From Brachycybe producta (lineage: Eukaryota; Arthropoda; Diplopoda; Playtdesmida; Andrognathidae), in NCBI GenBank assembly GCA_036925085.1, contig JAUPFP010000213.1, positions 1 through 64,000 of the forward strand: DNA of 64,000 nt, given 5' to 3'. Of the stretch, positions 36,998 through 47,301 are shown one piece after another. The position numbers were made by a program, and so were the translations under genes. The notes below the pieces were generated by a model. It was given only the letters and a program-made list of their open reading frames with translations, was not told where the DNA came from and did no database searches. Each line of letters starts with the position of its first letter. Positions within the stretch are counted from its first letter, which is position 1.

Positions 36998-39900
36998 GTA
37001 AAAACTCCAATAATTAAAGAATTAATTGGAGTCAATCACGCGCGGTCATGCAGTTTAAAGAGGCGAGATAATTTGGGTTCAGAACTCACAAAAGTGAAGT
37101 GAACGAAAACATAGAAGATAGAAAGAGCAAAGGAAACGCACACAAAAGTCAAGAGAGATTTTTAATTTTAGAATCACACAGGAAATGTTATGTCTCTTTT
37201 AATTGGTGGATTTACTAGTGAGCTGAAGATGCAGCTTATCAACTGAAGCGGGCCGCTTTTCGTAGCGTGCTTGAAGAATCAAGAAATTATCTTGTCATGT
37301 TCAAGCTGAAATATCTGATTTCATTAGATGTTTCTGCTACAGGCAAGTAAGCGCAGTAAAATACAGTCGTTTGCCCCGCCCTTTTATGAGCGGCATTTTC
37401 TAATTGGTTGATATTTGGTATGACGCTCATAAAAGGGTGGGGCAAACAACTGTATTTTACTGCGCTTACTTGCGTGTGTTTCTGCCTGTTTGTAGCTGAT
37501 AACCATCGATATAGTGATGATATCTTCATCATCACATGATAGCCAATATATAGGAATATAAAAACAGCATTGCACGTGAATGAGGCCACGTGACATCGAC
37601 CTTGTGTGTTAAAATAAGACTCTATAAAGAGGTGCGAGCTAGCAACTGAAAAAGCGGAGTTGTATTATTTTAGCTGAAGATGACTGAGCACAATATAGCC
37701 GAAAAGCTTTACTGATGAACTGCTGTAAGCTTCGGTAAAACTATTTCATCTTCAGCGCCGCTACTAAAGCAGCCTATAAGATTTAAGATGGTATTCAGCT
37801 GGATGACAGAACTGTAGCTGATCACAAGCTGACTAACACATTCCTATTTAGGGATTGCTTCAAAACAAACTTCAATTTATTTGAGAAATATAAAAACAAA
37901 CTAAAAATACAATAAGACTCAAAGTTGCTCAAATTCAGACAAAAAGTGAACATTTTACAATGGAGTCATATATGAATACAGTATATACAGTTGTCACACA
38001 CACACACTGTAACTTAAAGCTTGTGACGTCAGAGTGGATGTGATATAAAAATAAGGTTTGATTGATAGATAAAAAGGGATGCATTTAAAACAGCTCAGCA
38101 AAAGATTTATTGAGTAATTTGTTTGTTGCCCCATTTCGAACATATAAATGACACAAGCCTAGCATTTTGGTCAAACCCCTCTGACGTCACAAGTTTCAAG
38201 TTACACTTTTGCTTGCGACAACTGGTGGACTGTACTCTGGTCAAGTCTACGTGGCTTGTGACTCACAACTTTTGCCAGACCGATTGGATTTCGCCAAAAT
38301 GCCATCAGATGGCCTTGGAATATATACATTATACACAGTAATGTCACTAATGTATGTGTGTGTGTGCGTGCGTGCGTGCGCCCGCCCGTCACGTCACTCA
38401 TTTTCTGTAACATATTACGTAGAGTATAGTTGCCAAGAGCATTATACTCATAAACAGCAACGACAAGGCTTTCACACTCTTAACAAAAAAAAACCTGCTC
38501 GTTAATAATAAGACTCACATAAAGAAGACTCAATGTAATACAAGGGGGTTGTATCTTCTCAAAATGGTAAACCTGGATATGCCAAGGAATTAGGAAATTT
38601 TCAAAACAGTCCGGGAAAAAGTTAGGAAACTTAGTAAAATAAAAAAATATTAAAACTTGGAAAAGGCAGGAAGTTTAATTTCTGAAATTCCAATTTCATT
38701 GATTCCAAAAACGAGCTCAGGAGAAGGGGCTCAATGGGGCACAGAAGTAGTCTGAAAAAGCTTAAAAAACGGGGCAAAAATTCTAAAAAAAATGGGAGGA
38801 CAAAACAGCATTGTCACTCAATCTGGAAAGCCTGAAAAACATAAAAATGTCAGAGAATTTCAGAAAAAAAAAATCGGTGGGAAGCTTGTAATAATAATAT
38901 GATAACTAATTAAACCAATTTGAAAACTGTTATAAATAAATTTCGAAGTTTGATAACAAGCTACGAAATACGAAGGTGTAATAAGGTTTAAAATTTCCGC
39001 GGAAATTAATTCTCACCTCCCCCCCCCCCTCTTTATTTATTTGTCAAAGGTGTTAAACGTGTTTAATTTGCTCTTATGATTTAAACGCTTTATTTGGAAA
39101 ATTGTTTTCAACTTTTAAATTTTCATGCAAAATGGCTTTTTAATTGCTTGTGATGAGTGTTCTATTCAAAATGATGATAATTAATTCTTAAATCTTATTT
39201 AATTAATTCGGTTGCCTCAAGGTTTTCTTAATAAACTTCTAACTTCTGTATAAAAGTGCGCAACTCTTTGTTAATAACGACGACTCCTCATAAAATGTAT
39301 TCTTTTTAAATAATTATGTAATTAACTCGTGTTTTGTGTGTGCGCGCGCGTCAGAAATTCAGTAGCCAAATCTCATTTAATAAATTACATCATTTGGTGG
39401 AAATGGAAGAATTTCATTTCCTGATGGACACTTAGTTATAAAGTGACTGATTTGTGTGTGTGTCTGACACTCTCATCTGTCTAAAATGAATAGAAAATGG
39501 TAAAATGGAGATTAGAATTTTATTACAATTTAGGCGAAATAATAACAAGACGAAGAAGAAATTCTAATAAACAACTTTTTGAAATTATTGACTTTGCGTG
39601 GTGGTGGTGGTCTTGTTGTTGTTGTGGCTAATGTTGTTTTTGTTGCCTTGGTGACGACGATGAATCTAGTCCTCGTTTTCGGACTTTTCAGGGACGTCGG
39701 TTCGTCGCTCTCTCTTTCACCACTTTTTTTTTCTTCTTCTCCTTCTGTTTTTGACTTTTGAGTTTATTCTAATTGCGTTTTATGTTTTCCTTATTTGTGA
39801 AATATTTTTGGCAATGTGACTGACACAGTGTGTCTTTTCAACCCCTTTTTGTTTTTTTTGCACAATGTTGTTGTTTATTGAGAAATTCTCTTTTTTTTCT

Positions 39901-41312
39901 TGTTAAATTTGAATCAGACTCTGCTTTCTTTATCCAAACAACAACCTCAAGTTTCGTTTTTCTCCACGTCTTTTTTTTTGTTCTAATAAATAAAACAAAT
40001 AGTGAAAGTGTTGAGACCAAGTTTCGATTTGTGAAGTTTAAGGTGGTTTTCAAGTGTGTAAACACGGCTCTCAAACTCTTTGATTGTTTTGTCTTTCAGG
40101 AGAAACTTGGATGCGTTTCAGACACTAGAAGAGTAGTTCAATCACTTAACACTATCTTCTATATTTCATCTTTCAAAATAAGCGTTTTATGTTCAGTTTT
40201 TTTTTTAAACACCCAACTTTAAGCAAAATTATATTTTCAATTTTTTTTTCTCTTTAAAAATACTGTTAAGTGATTCGGCTACCCTTCTAGTTTCTAACAG
40301 ACTTTAAGTTTCTTCTGAAACGAGAAATAACCGTGAGGCTCATTACAGAAAGACATTTAATTGTCATAAGTAGCTCGTAAACTTGTAACTGTCACAAAAG
40401 CAACTTCCCAAATATTTTAATGACAAATATCATATGACTGCCATTAATTGGTGTACAAAATAATATGACAAGCATAAAATAATAGCGCACATCGTAGGGT
40501 ATTTTTTATTGTCACAAATTTATGACCTTTTTCTGTACTGGATGAACCAGAGTTAGAAAATCAGCCGTTTATAAAACATCTTACAATGTGAATGATAATT
40601 GCATTGTTTTATGACTGTTATAAAGTAAATAAGTGTAATTGTAAATAAGAGCAAATTTGTGTTTTGTTTTTGTTCTTGTTGCAGTCCGAAGAGCCCTCCG
40701 AACAGTCCAAACACGGAACTGTCAAGCGGTGATGAATTTCGTGACTTTTACATTAATTACAACAAAGTGAGTCGATTTTACTTGTTACGCGACCATAATT
40801 ATATCGTTTGTAAATTTGTACGTTGTTTGTGTGAATTTTTCAGGACGATTTGATGTGCTTGGATCGGAACAACACCGAGTGGGTTTGGGATTGGTCCAGT
40901 AGACCGGATCAACAGCCTCCAAAGTGCGTGTTGTTACTTTTGAACGAGTGAAGAAGCGATCGATCTTCTTCTTTGTTTGTTTAAAGGGAGTGGAAGTTCA
41001 AACACCCGCGCAAGACGTGTTTGAGCATGCGTCATTCGAAGGCCATGAAGTGCGGACTCTTTTCGACGGAGGTTTTCTCCATCGTCATGATCACCAATCT
41101 TTTCTCTCTCATTCTCGGAGCGGGTCTCGGGTACAGTGGCATTATTCTCCTCCTCCTCCTCCTCCTCCTCCTCCTCCTCCTCCAAACAATTTTTTTTTTA
41201 CACTTTTTTTCTTAACTTCAATTTCTTTCGTGTGTTTTTGTTGTTTTTTACGCTCGCTAGGTATTACATTGGTAAGCGACTAACGACCGTTTCCACTCTG
41301 GCTCTCGATTGA
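32184..41312 (+). CDS. BNIP3: BNIP3-family mitophagy receptor
   Basis: Exons 32184-32226, 36767-36932, 40685-40766, 40844-40923, 40987-41130, 41261-41312, phase-consistent, giving 188 residues (human BNIP3 194). The N-terminus has a LIR-type motif (S16-W17-V18-D19-V20) matching SWVEL of BNIP3. The block NTEWVWDWSSRPDQQPPK matches the conserved pre-membrane region. KHPRKTCLSMR and a single C-terminal transmembrane segment (SIVMITNLFSLILGAGLG) follow, with the short tail YYIGKRLTTVSTLALD. BNIP3/NIX proteins sit in the outer mitochondrial membrane and recruit Atg8/LC3 for mitophagy. The His at the centre of the mammalian transmembrane dimer motif is Leu here. Introns 1 and 2 are 4.5 and 3.75 kb; the others are under 150 bp. 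Intron 5 contains a long TCC microsatellite, and a GA microsatellite begins right after exon 2. Confidence 0.93.
32227..36766. other. BNIP3 intron 1
   Basis: No exon of another gene recognised. A 161-codon open frame at 32719-33204 has no domain I recognise. Contents include poly-G runs (near 32650, 33630 and 35815), a degenerate MITE around 34267-34493 whose right end (AGTGGTCCGTGTGAAG) matches the element at 42385-42664, a GAT repeat near 35512-35531, and the mariner-like element at 35660-36482. Confidence 0.5.
35660..36482. mobile_element. Mariner-like non-autonomous element, TA target site
   Basis: 823 bp bounded by CAGGGTGTCCATAA and TTATGGACACCCTG, each flanked by TA, as expected for Tc1/mariner insertion. 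No transposase frame survives. Short inverted repeats only (about 14 bp). In BNIP3 intron 1. Confidence 0.7.
36944..36990. repeat. GA microsatellite at the BNIP3 exon 2 donor
   Basis: About 23 GA units starting a dozen bases downstream of the GTAAAG donor at 36933. Length variation here could affect splicing of exon 2, which encodes the LIR motif; this is conjecture. Confidence 0.8.
37338..37476. mobile_element. Near-perfect palindromic MITE with 9-bp direct repeat
   Basis: The arms 37343-37393 and 37423-37473 are complementary almost throughout (GCAAGTAAGCGCAGTAAAAT... and its complement), leaving a loop of about 29 bp. The 9-bp repeat TGTTTCTGC flanks it at 37329-37337 and 37477-37485. A long TIR with 9-bp TSD suggests a Mutator-like (MULE) origin. 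Confidence 0.75.
37673..37756. mobile_element. Very small TIR element
   Basis: 84 bp with ends GCTGAAGATGA and TCATCTTCAGC, and a matching inner pair (GCCGAAAAGCTTTACTGA against TAAGCTTCGGT). No target duplication identified. Confidence 0.4.
38016..38208. mobile_element. CRE-bearing MITE, second full copy
   Basis: Left end AAGCTTGTGACGTCAGAGTG; right end CAAACCCCTCTGACGTCACA followed by AGTTT. Both inverted repeats contain a perfect TGACGTCA palindrome. Same family as 26528-26733. Confidence 0.7.
38545..38880 (+). repeat. Dispersed repeat family 2 copy
   Basis: Contains ATGGTAAACCTGGATATGCC, AGTCCGGGAAAAAGTTAGG, CAATTTCATTGATTCCAAAA and a second start at about 38813 (TTGTCACTCAATCTGGAAAG), matching the phrases of the 10508 copy. 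Confidence 0.55.
40045..40592. repeat. Foldback MITE family 1, BNIP3 intron 2
   Basis: Main body 40045-40345: left end TTTTCAAGTGTGTAAACACG, arm GACACTAGAAGAGTAGTTCA, and right arm CGGCTACCCTTCTAGTTTCT. The outer end AGAAAATCAGCCGTTTATAA appears separately at about 40555-40575, so about 210 bp may have been inserted near the right end. Confidence 0.6.
41146..41183. repeat. TCC microsatellite filling BNIP3 intron 5
   Basis: About 12 TCC units within the 130-bp intron 41131-41260. It lies in pyrimidine-rich sequence upstream of the acceptor that leads to the final exon. Confidence 0.85.
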
Positions 41313-41628
41313 TAGCGACTCGTTTCATTTTCTTACGTCGGATGATTTCCATGCTTACGGATGCGTTACGAATACGGGCTCTCGAGGAGGATTTCATCCG
41401 GACTTAACTGTTCTCCTGGTTTATGAAGTGGGAGTATTATTTTTGTTTATTTTTCTTTTGCTTTTTTTTAATGTTTAATAATTTTATTTCCTTACTCGAA
41501 TCGAGAATTTATATTTTTCTTCATTTGTTTTCACTTTGAGAAATTTAAAGAGAGAGAAAGAGTTAAGTCCACTTTTATTGTGGGTTCGTTCTATAAGAAT
41601 TCTAGCCGAAATTTGTCGTAATGTGACT

Positions 41629-41659
<31 letters not shown>

Positions 41660-42384
41660 GGCAAGTTATTTATCTTTTATGAAATTTATTTGCATAATTT
41701 TTGTTAGGAAAACACTTAAAATATGCAATTTTTTTTTTTTGAAAGTTTCTTTTTTTTTCGTGTGTGGTTTTATTGAGTGAAATTTGCATTAAGATTCACA
41801 TAAAATTGCACTTCTTATTATAATGAATCTGTTAATTCACATGAGCAAGCAAATTGTGAAGTATTTATGTTTGCGAATTGTTCGTACGATTATTAATTTT
41901 GATTTAATACAAAAATCAGCTAAGATGAGAGAAAAAAAAGTTTCAGAATAATGGATTTTAAATTATCATTGTTATTATTTTGCTATTTTATTTATCTATT
42001 ACGGAAATATGTTACCCCACATGTACACAATAATAATTGTCAACATCACTTTCTAAATTCTTCTTATCGCGTCATGATCGATTATATGATATCCAATGTT
42101 TGCTTTGAATTTGGAAACCTTCGATTACTAAAAAAAAAAAAAAAACACTTGATAAACGGTTGCGTTAGAGCGACGAGTAATAATTTGAAGGTTTTTTATT
42201 TTCATTTCAAAGCAAAAAGTTGATCATATATTTGATAAGAGGCTTCTTTTTTTACGATAATTGAATATGTAAAAGCTTGTGCAGAAGGTTAAAATGTCGG
42301 CCCGATTTTTGTTGTTTTCATATATTGCAGGTGGGCCATGGGAGTGGGGGGGGGGAGTACAGTTAAATTGGCTCTTGTCTTAGA

Positions 42385-42664
42385 GCCGCTTCACACGGGC
42401 CACTTTTTGCTTCACATGTGGACCACTATTGAAAAAAATTGGAATGCTGTTTCAGTGCATTCCACTCATGTGACCTTGATCACCAGTGCCAAACAGGCGG
42501 TTTTCGACACTCGTGGTTGGAATCGAAAAACTCTTCTGACACTGGTGAAAAAAAAAAAAAGAAACCGATGGCGGTGGCTCATGTGAACACCCCCTATGCA
42601 ATTAATATTCTTGCTAAAAACGAACACTTTTTGTGATGACACAAAGTGGTCCGTGTGAAGCGGA
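42385..42664. mobile_element. TIR element with CCGCTTCACACGG ends
   Basis: Left end GCCGCTTCACACGGGCCACT, right end AGTGGTCCGTGTGAAGCGG, about 280 bp, interior non-coding. A decayed relative is at about 34267-34493. Confidence 0.7.
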
Positions 42665-42790
42665 TTTTAGGTTGGCCACCTATGAGTTGAACACTTTGTT
42701 TCAACATAGAAAAAGTACATATTTAAGAGTATTTCTTAAATAGTTTTATTACTTGACAAATAATACACCACTTGTGAAGTGAACAAGCCT

Positions 42791-42994
42791 AAAGCGGCGA
42801 TCACATTGCATGCAAATATTTACGGTATTATTCACTGCAATATATATCCCTTGAATAAATTGCAGTTGTCTACGTGGTAAATACTCTTGCAAGACTTGCA
42901 TTGGGGATTTTTGTAAACATGGCTTTGCAGAAAACACTATATTGTACCAAATTTTGAGGCGAAAAAAAAATAACGAATGTGATCACTGCCTTAT
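42791..42994. mobile_element. TIR element with GCGATCACATT ends
   Basis: Left end AAGCGGCGATCACATTGCAT, right end AACGAATGTGATCACTGCCT, about 200 bp. It abuts the preceding MITE within about 130 bp. Confidence 0.6.
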
Positions 42995-43709
42995 ACTAAT
43001 GGGGGCCCGGGGGGCTCAGTAAACATGGCTCATGCAAGACAGAAAGTGGTCCGCAAGTGGTTTTTCGTGTTTAGCTTGGTTATATTCTTTGATAAATAAA
43101 AAAAAGAGGTTTTATGTGGAATTGTTAGAAAACCACCCGACTATGGAAATAATCCTGATTAGTCTTATTTATTCCGGGTTCTTTAACATTTTAAACATTG
43201 CCGTTTGCAATATGATTCAACTTCACAGCAGCCTCCTCCTCCTCCCCCCCCTCCCCCTCCTCGCTGGCAAAGAGATTTTCTAAAATGCAGTGAATGTGTG
43301 TCCATTTTAGTTATTTTAATCACGTTGGGTTTTGATAACTGAACTTGACTTGTGCATTAGACCAGTTTACATTACAAAAAAATGGAAAAATCTTGTCTGT
43401 ATGAAATGTAATTTAACAGTTTCCACCCTTTCTCCTAGAATAGGGCCTCTGCCGGTCACAAGGCCGTTAGTTATACATTCAAACAATTTATATATAATAT
43501 ATATCTTATTAAAAGTAATTAATAATTAACTTTTTTGTTCGTATGTTCTTGTTTTAGAATGTCGCTTGGTGTTTGTACCTGATTTATTAATTAGATATCA
43601 GCAAACTCATATAAACAAAACAAGGTCTTATTTAAATTCTTTAATTCTATAAATTACATGAAAATTTGTTAATAACAATGTAATAATTTTTTTGGTCTAA
43701 CTATCTTAT

Positions 43710-46632
43710 TTACAATCCTTTATTAAAGAAAATGACGCTCGGAATGGAAGAGGACCCACAGGTCTTTAGCAGCTTTTCGTATTTTTCCGGTTCCCAACGT
43801 TCGAGTGTTTTCACCGAGAGAGAACTGCAAAGAAAAAAAATTACAATGGGTATCGGTTTAGTGCAAAAAAATCTATATATATCGCCATTCCAACTCTTTA
43901 TTGTCCTATCTTTCAGAAGCAAAATTAAGAGAAATTTTAAAGTTTTAGAAACTAGAAGGGTGGTTTAATCATTTAAAGGTATTTTCATGTTGGTATCTTT
44001 CAAAATGAGCTTTTTTATGTTGTTTTGAAAATGATCCAACTGTAAGCAGATGATGATTTTTAATATTTGTCTATAAAAACTTTCTTTTGAAAATACTCTT
44101 TATGTGATTGAGCAACCTTTCTAGTTTATAAAACACTTAAGTTTCTCTTCATTATGTTCCTGAACGATTAAGATTAAAATGTTATCCTTTGAAATAAGGT
44201 TTCAACCAGTCGATATAGTTAGACTATTGCGATAGTGTTCTTATCGATATCGGAACATCCCTAGTATGGGATTGTTTGTCTTGGTTTGTGAAAGCTAAAA
44301 CGTATTACCATGTTTGTGGGAAAAGTGCACATGCGGTAGGTGTCATAAATAGTAAACTGTCAAATGAGACGAGAAACGAATTAGTTTAAAGCGATTTCGA
44401 TGGCCAACCATTAATGTTTTTCTTACAATCCTCCAACCAAGAGGGTCTGAATTGGAGCGTGGAGGAACGTAACCCTTTGCATCCATTTGTACTTCTCTAA
44501 CTTTTCCATTATCAATGGAAGAACCACTAAAAAGCCACATTAAAAAGGCGAAATTTAGCTTTTGTGTGTGAATTTCGCTTAACACAAACGCGGGAATTGC
44601 TTAGTTGCGCGAACTCTCTATTTCGTTTTTCAGAAGCATCTTTTATGCAAAATTCACAACAGTAACAAAAAACTACATCCAGTTCCTTCCAATAATTAAC
44701 AAACAATGAAAACATTTACAAACGTACACATTCCAGGTGCTGCCATAAAGATTCTCGAAAAGATTACTTGAGAGATTCCTTTAACGGCTGCTACCTGGTA
44801 ATCGAGAAAAAAATTACTTATGAAGCTCGACGGGATGACACTATTTACATTAAACTTTTTCAGTTCTTACTCTCGATTCCGTTAGTTGTCTTCCATCTTT
44901 GGAATAGACGGTGATTCCGTCTGTGAGTTCACTGTAACAAAGACGAGACAACTGTTAGAAATGAAACAAAAGTAATGAGGACGGATACTAATTACCTCTG
45001 TCTCATTAGCGGTATATTAACGCAGTTTGCTGCAGCGACGGCAACAAACGGAACGAATCGTTGCATCAGTGGTGTAGCTCTCTGTAGTGAAAAGTGAAAT
45101 GAATAGCAAAACCAGTTCTACTACAATTGCGATGGTGATCATCGGGTTTACCTTTTCCAAGTAATTCTTGAGGGTTAAAGCTGTGACCAGAGCGCTAGTC
45201 GTTGCTGAAACGTAAGCAATTCCCATCCTCCTACAATATTAAAATACACATCGATTACCTCTCAAGGTACTTTAGTGTGTAACTGAACCACTTGCGTTGG
45301 TGTAACGGTCGATTTGGCATTCCTGTTCGTGTAGTTGACAAGCGCATTGAACGACTGGTTTACCCACTGCCAGAAAACAACCTGAGGCACGGTCCTAATT
45401 ATGATTGAAATCTCAGAAATGACACCTTGTAGCAGCAATTTAGCTTCCAAATTGTAAAAACAACAGTAAAAAGACAACTCTGAATACGATTGATTGTTAG
45501 GAAAGCATTTTATAAACCAGACTAGAAAGGAAATCCCGTATGGATATTGTTCTTTATTTTTTAAAATGAACTTTTTATGGCTTTTGAAATTCACAATTTT
45601 CGCTTTCAACCGACAAGAAAAAGTTATTTATTTTTCAAACTTGGCATAAATAGTTTATTTTTTTAAGATTCATTTATTTTAGTTTTTAAAACCTGCTTTC
45701 ACTTTTGTTTCTTAAGGTGTTCTTTTAAAGTGTAAACGTCTCTCAAACCCTGTTTATTCTGTCTTTCAGGTGCAAAATGAGAGCTTTGAATATGTTTTAG
45801 AAACTAGAAAGATAACTCAATTTACTTCAGGATATTTTCATGTTTTATTTTCATTTCATCTTTTAAAATAAACTTTTTATTTGAGTTTGAAAATGACTCC
45901 CAACTTTAAGCAGACGATATTTTTGAGTTTTTGTCTATAAGTTTACATTGAACGATATCAATATGAAAATACCTTTAAGTATGTACCCTTCTAGTTTCTA
46001 AAACACTTTCAAATTTCATTGAGCTATCCTTGTTCCAAACGACAGAATAATGATGAGTTTGAAAAGTAGCTGTTTATCCTTTTTCTATTCCATTGTTCCT
46101 CCTTCATTTGCATATTCGCACGTATTTCGCACGCAAATTCCGTTACACTATGTTGACTCGTGTAGTGTAAACCACGTAATTATGTAATATTAATTATAAG
46201 TTATAACCTATAATACTGCAACATGAAGCCAGTGATGATCATTCCTCCAGGAACCTGAAACGACATCCGTCCGATGACATTCATTCGGTCTCCGGTGTCC
46301 GGATGGAATGCGGACTCGTAAAGCTTTTTGGCATAGATCACTTGCTCATTGGTCGTACCCAGAGGTTCCTCTTTGATCCTTTGAGAGAGAAAAAAAAACC
46401 GCGTCTTAATTCATACAGGGGGATCCGTGCGTACTCTAAATGTCGTTCTTCAAGTCTATATACTGTACCGATACAGCCTTAGCAGTTCTTTGGCGTTGTC
46501 CATTTCGGTGTTACGGACTATAGCTGTCCTGGGATCCGTGACCCAAAAAAAGTGCCTCAAACGTCCATAAAAAGAGCTTTGATCCCAAAGTGGATTGTCA
46601 ACATCGATTCTCGGCTGCAGTTGGCCAACCAT
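43710..46632 (-). CDS. SFXN2: Sideroflexin 2, mitochondrial inner-membrane transporter
   Basis: Minus-strand exons 46632-46469, 46378-46208, 45394-45284, 45230-45152, 45081-44996, 44931-44871, 44794-44728, 44526-44427, 43872-43710, phase-consistent, about 333 residues (human SFXN2 322). Diagnostic blocks: [40 protein letters not shown] (HPDTG at about 80-84), [77 protein letters not shown] and the C-terminus FFNKGL. The IME.LEK..FMQ block favours SFXN2 over SFXN1/3. Sideroflexins are multi-pass mitochondrial inner-membrane carriers; SFXN1 transports serine, while SFXN2 is linked to iron/heme homeostasis. The splice site between exons 3 and 4 could shift by a few residues. It is divergent from RRP5, whose ATG is 670 bp away. 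Confidence 0.92.
43895..44170. repeat. Foldback MITE family 1 in the last SFXN2 intron
   Basis: Left arm GAAACTAGAAGGGTGGTTTA, centre TTTTGAAAATGATCCAACTG, right arm GAGCAACCTTTCTAGTTTAT. It occupies much of the intron between 43873 and 44426. An ATCG-rich palindromic stretch resembling that at 27635 follows at about 44214-44262. Confidence 0.6.
45715..46080. repeat. Foldback MITE family 1 in SFXN2 intron 2
   Basis: Starts TTTTAAAGTGTAAACGTCTC, arm GAAACTAGAAAGATAACTCA, right arm ACCCTTCTAGTTTCTAAAAC, end near GAAAAGTAGCTGTTTATCC. The element is also present in the duplicated block at 53236-53625, so it predates the duplication. Confidence 0.65.
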
Positions 46633-47301
46633 CGTTCTTTTGTAATCAGCTGATTCTAATAACAACAGACAAGTTGACATAAAACACACGATTGCGTCAT
46701 TTAGACCGTTAAAAAAGGGATAATATCAAAAGTTCTCAACAGTTTTATTTGCATTCTTTAGTTATTACCCCTTTTTTATTAGACAAAATGGCAAAAGCAT
46801 AAATTTTTCGACGACCCCTCTGACGTCACAAGCACCTTCTTACGATGAGGCAAGTATAACTTCACTCATAGCTTTCTAATATATAACTTCTGTTACATGA
46901 TAGATTATGGGCCTTATGACGAAAGGCAGCCATAACGGAGTATGGCCGATAGATGGAGCCACATCTATTTAGAGCTAAAGAAGGCAATTTGAAATTATTC
47001 TTTTCCAGTTACATCACGGCTCAATGATTTCAAAAATGAGTCAAGATTGTTTTTTTTTATAGATTAAAAGACTAAACAGAACCTTGAGGCGAGGCTATAA
47101 GCTAAAAGCTCACTCACCCATTGAAGTTTGTCTTTAACACGGTGTTGCGCTACCTCTATTTATATCTTGGCGGATGTCGGTTTTTCCATTGAGTACTTCC
47201 GGTGTATTTGTTCGTTTCGATGTCTTTTACGAGCGTTTTCTTGTGATTTTTCTTTCGTAAACGCCGATTTCTGACATTTCTCTTAAAATTCAAGTTACAA
47301 G
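46633..47301. promoter_or_regulatory. Bidirectional SFXN2 / RRP5 promoter region
   Basis: The 669 bp between the two head-to-head start codons. It contains a right-end fragment of the CRE-bearing MITE (CGACCCCTCTGACGTCACAA at about 46812-46831), a perfect TGACGTCA. A TATA-free, presumably shared promoter is inferred from geometry only. The equivalent region of copy B (57177-57812) keeps the same CRE at about 57359-57374. Confidence 0.5.

Larger units (their letters stand above)
36991..40684. other. BNIP3 intron 2 (after the GA repeat)
   Basis: Contains four small elements described separately (37338-37476, 37673-37756, 38016-38208, 40045-40592) and a family-2 repeat at 38545-38880. A poly-C run lies near 39020. 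GTT-rich sequence near 39600-39650 and long pyrimidine tracts precede exon 3. No gene seen. Confidence 0.5.
41313..43709. other. BNIP3 / SFXN2 convergent intergenic region
   Basis: Contains the 3' UTRs of both genes (exact ends not determined), a TC microsatellite at 41633-41659, two adjacent MITEs (42385-42664, 42791-42994) and a CCTCC-rich stretch near 43232-43261. No additional coding exon seen. Confidence 0.5.

Noticed and set aside
36827-37102. Frame with an Arg-Glu repeat
   Set aside because: Starts inside BNIP3 exon 2 in another frame and runs through the GA microsatellite.
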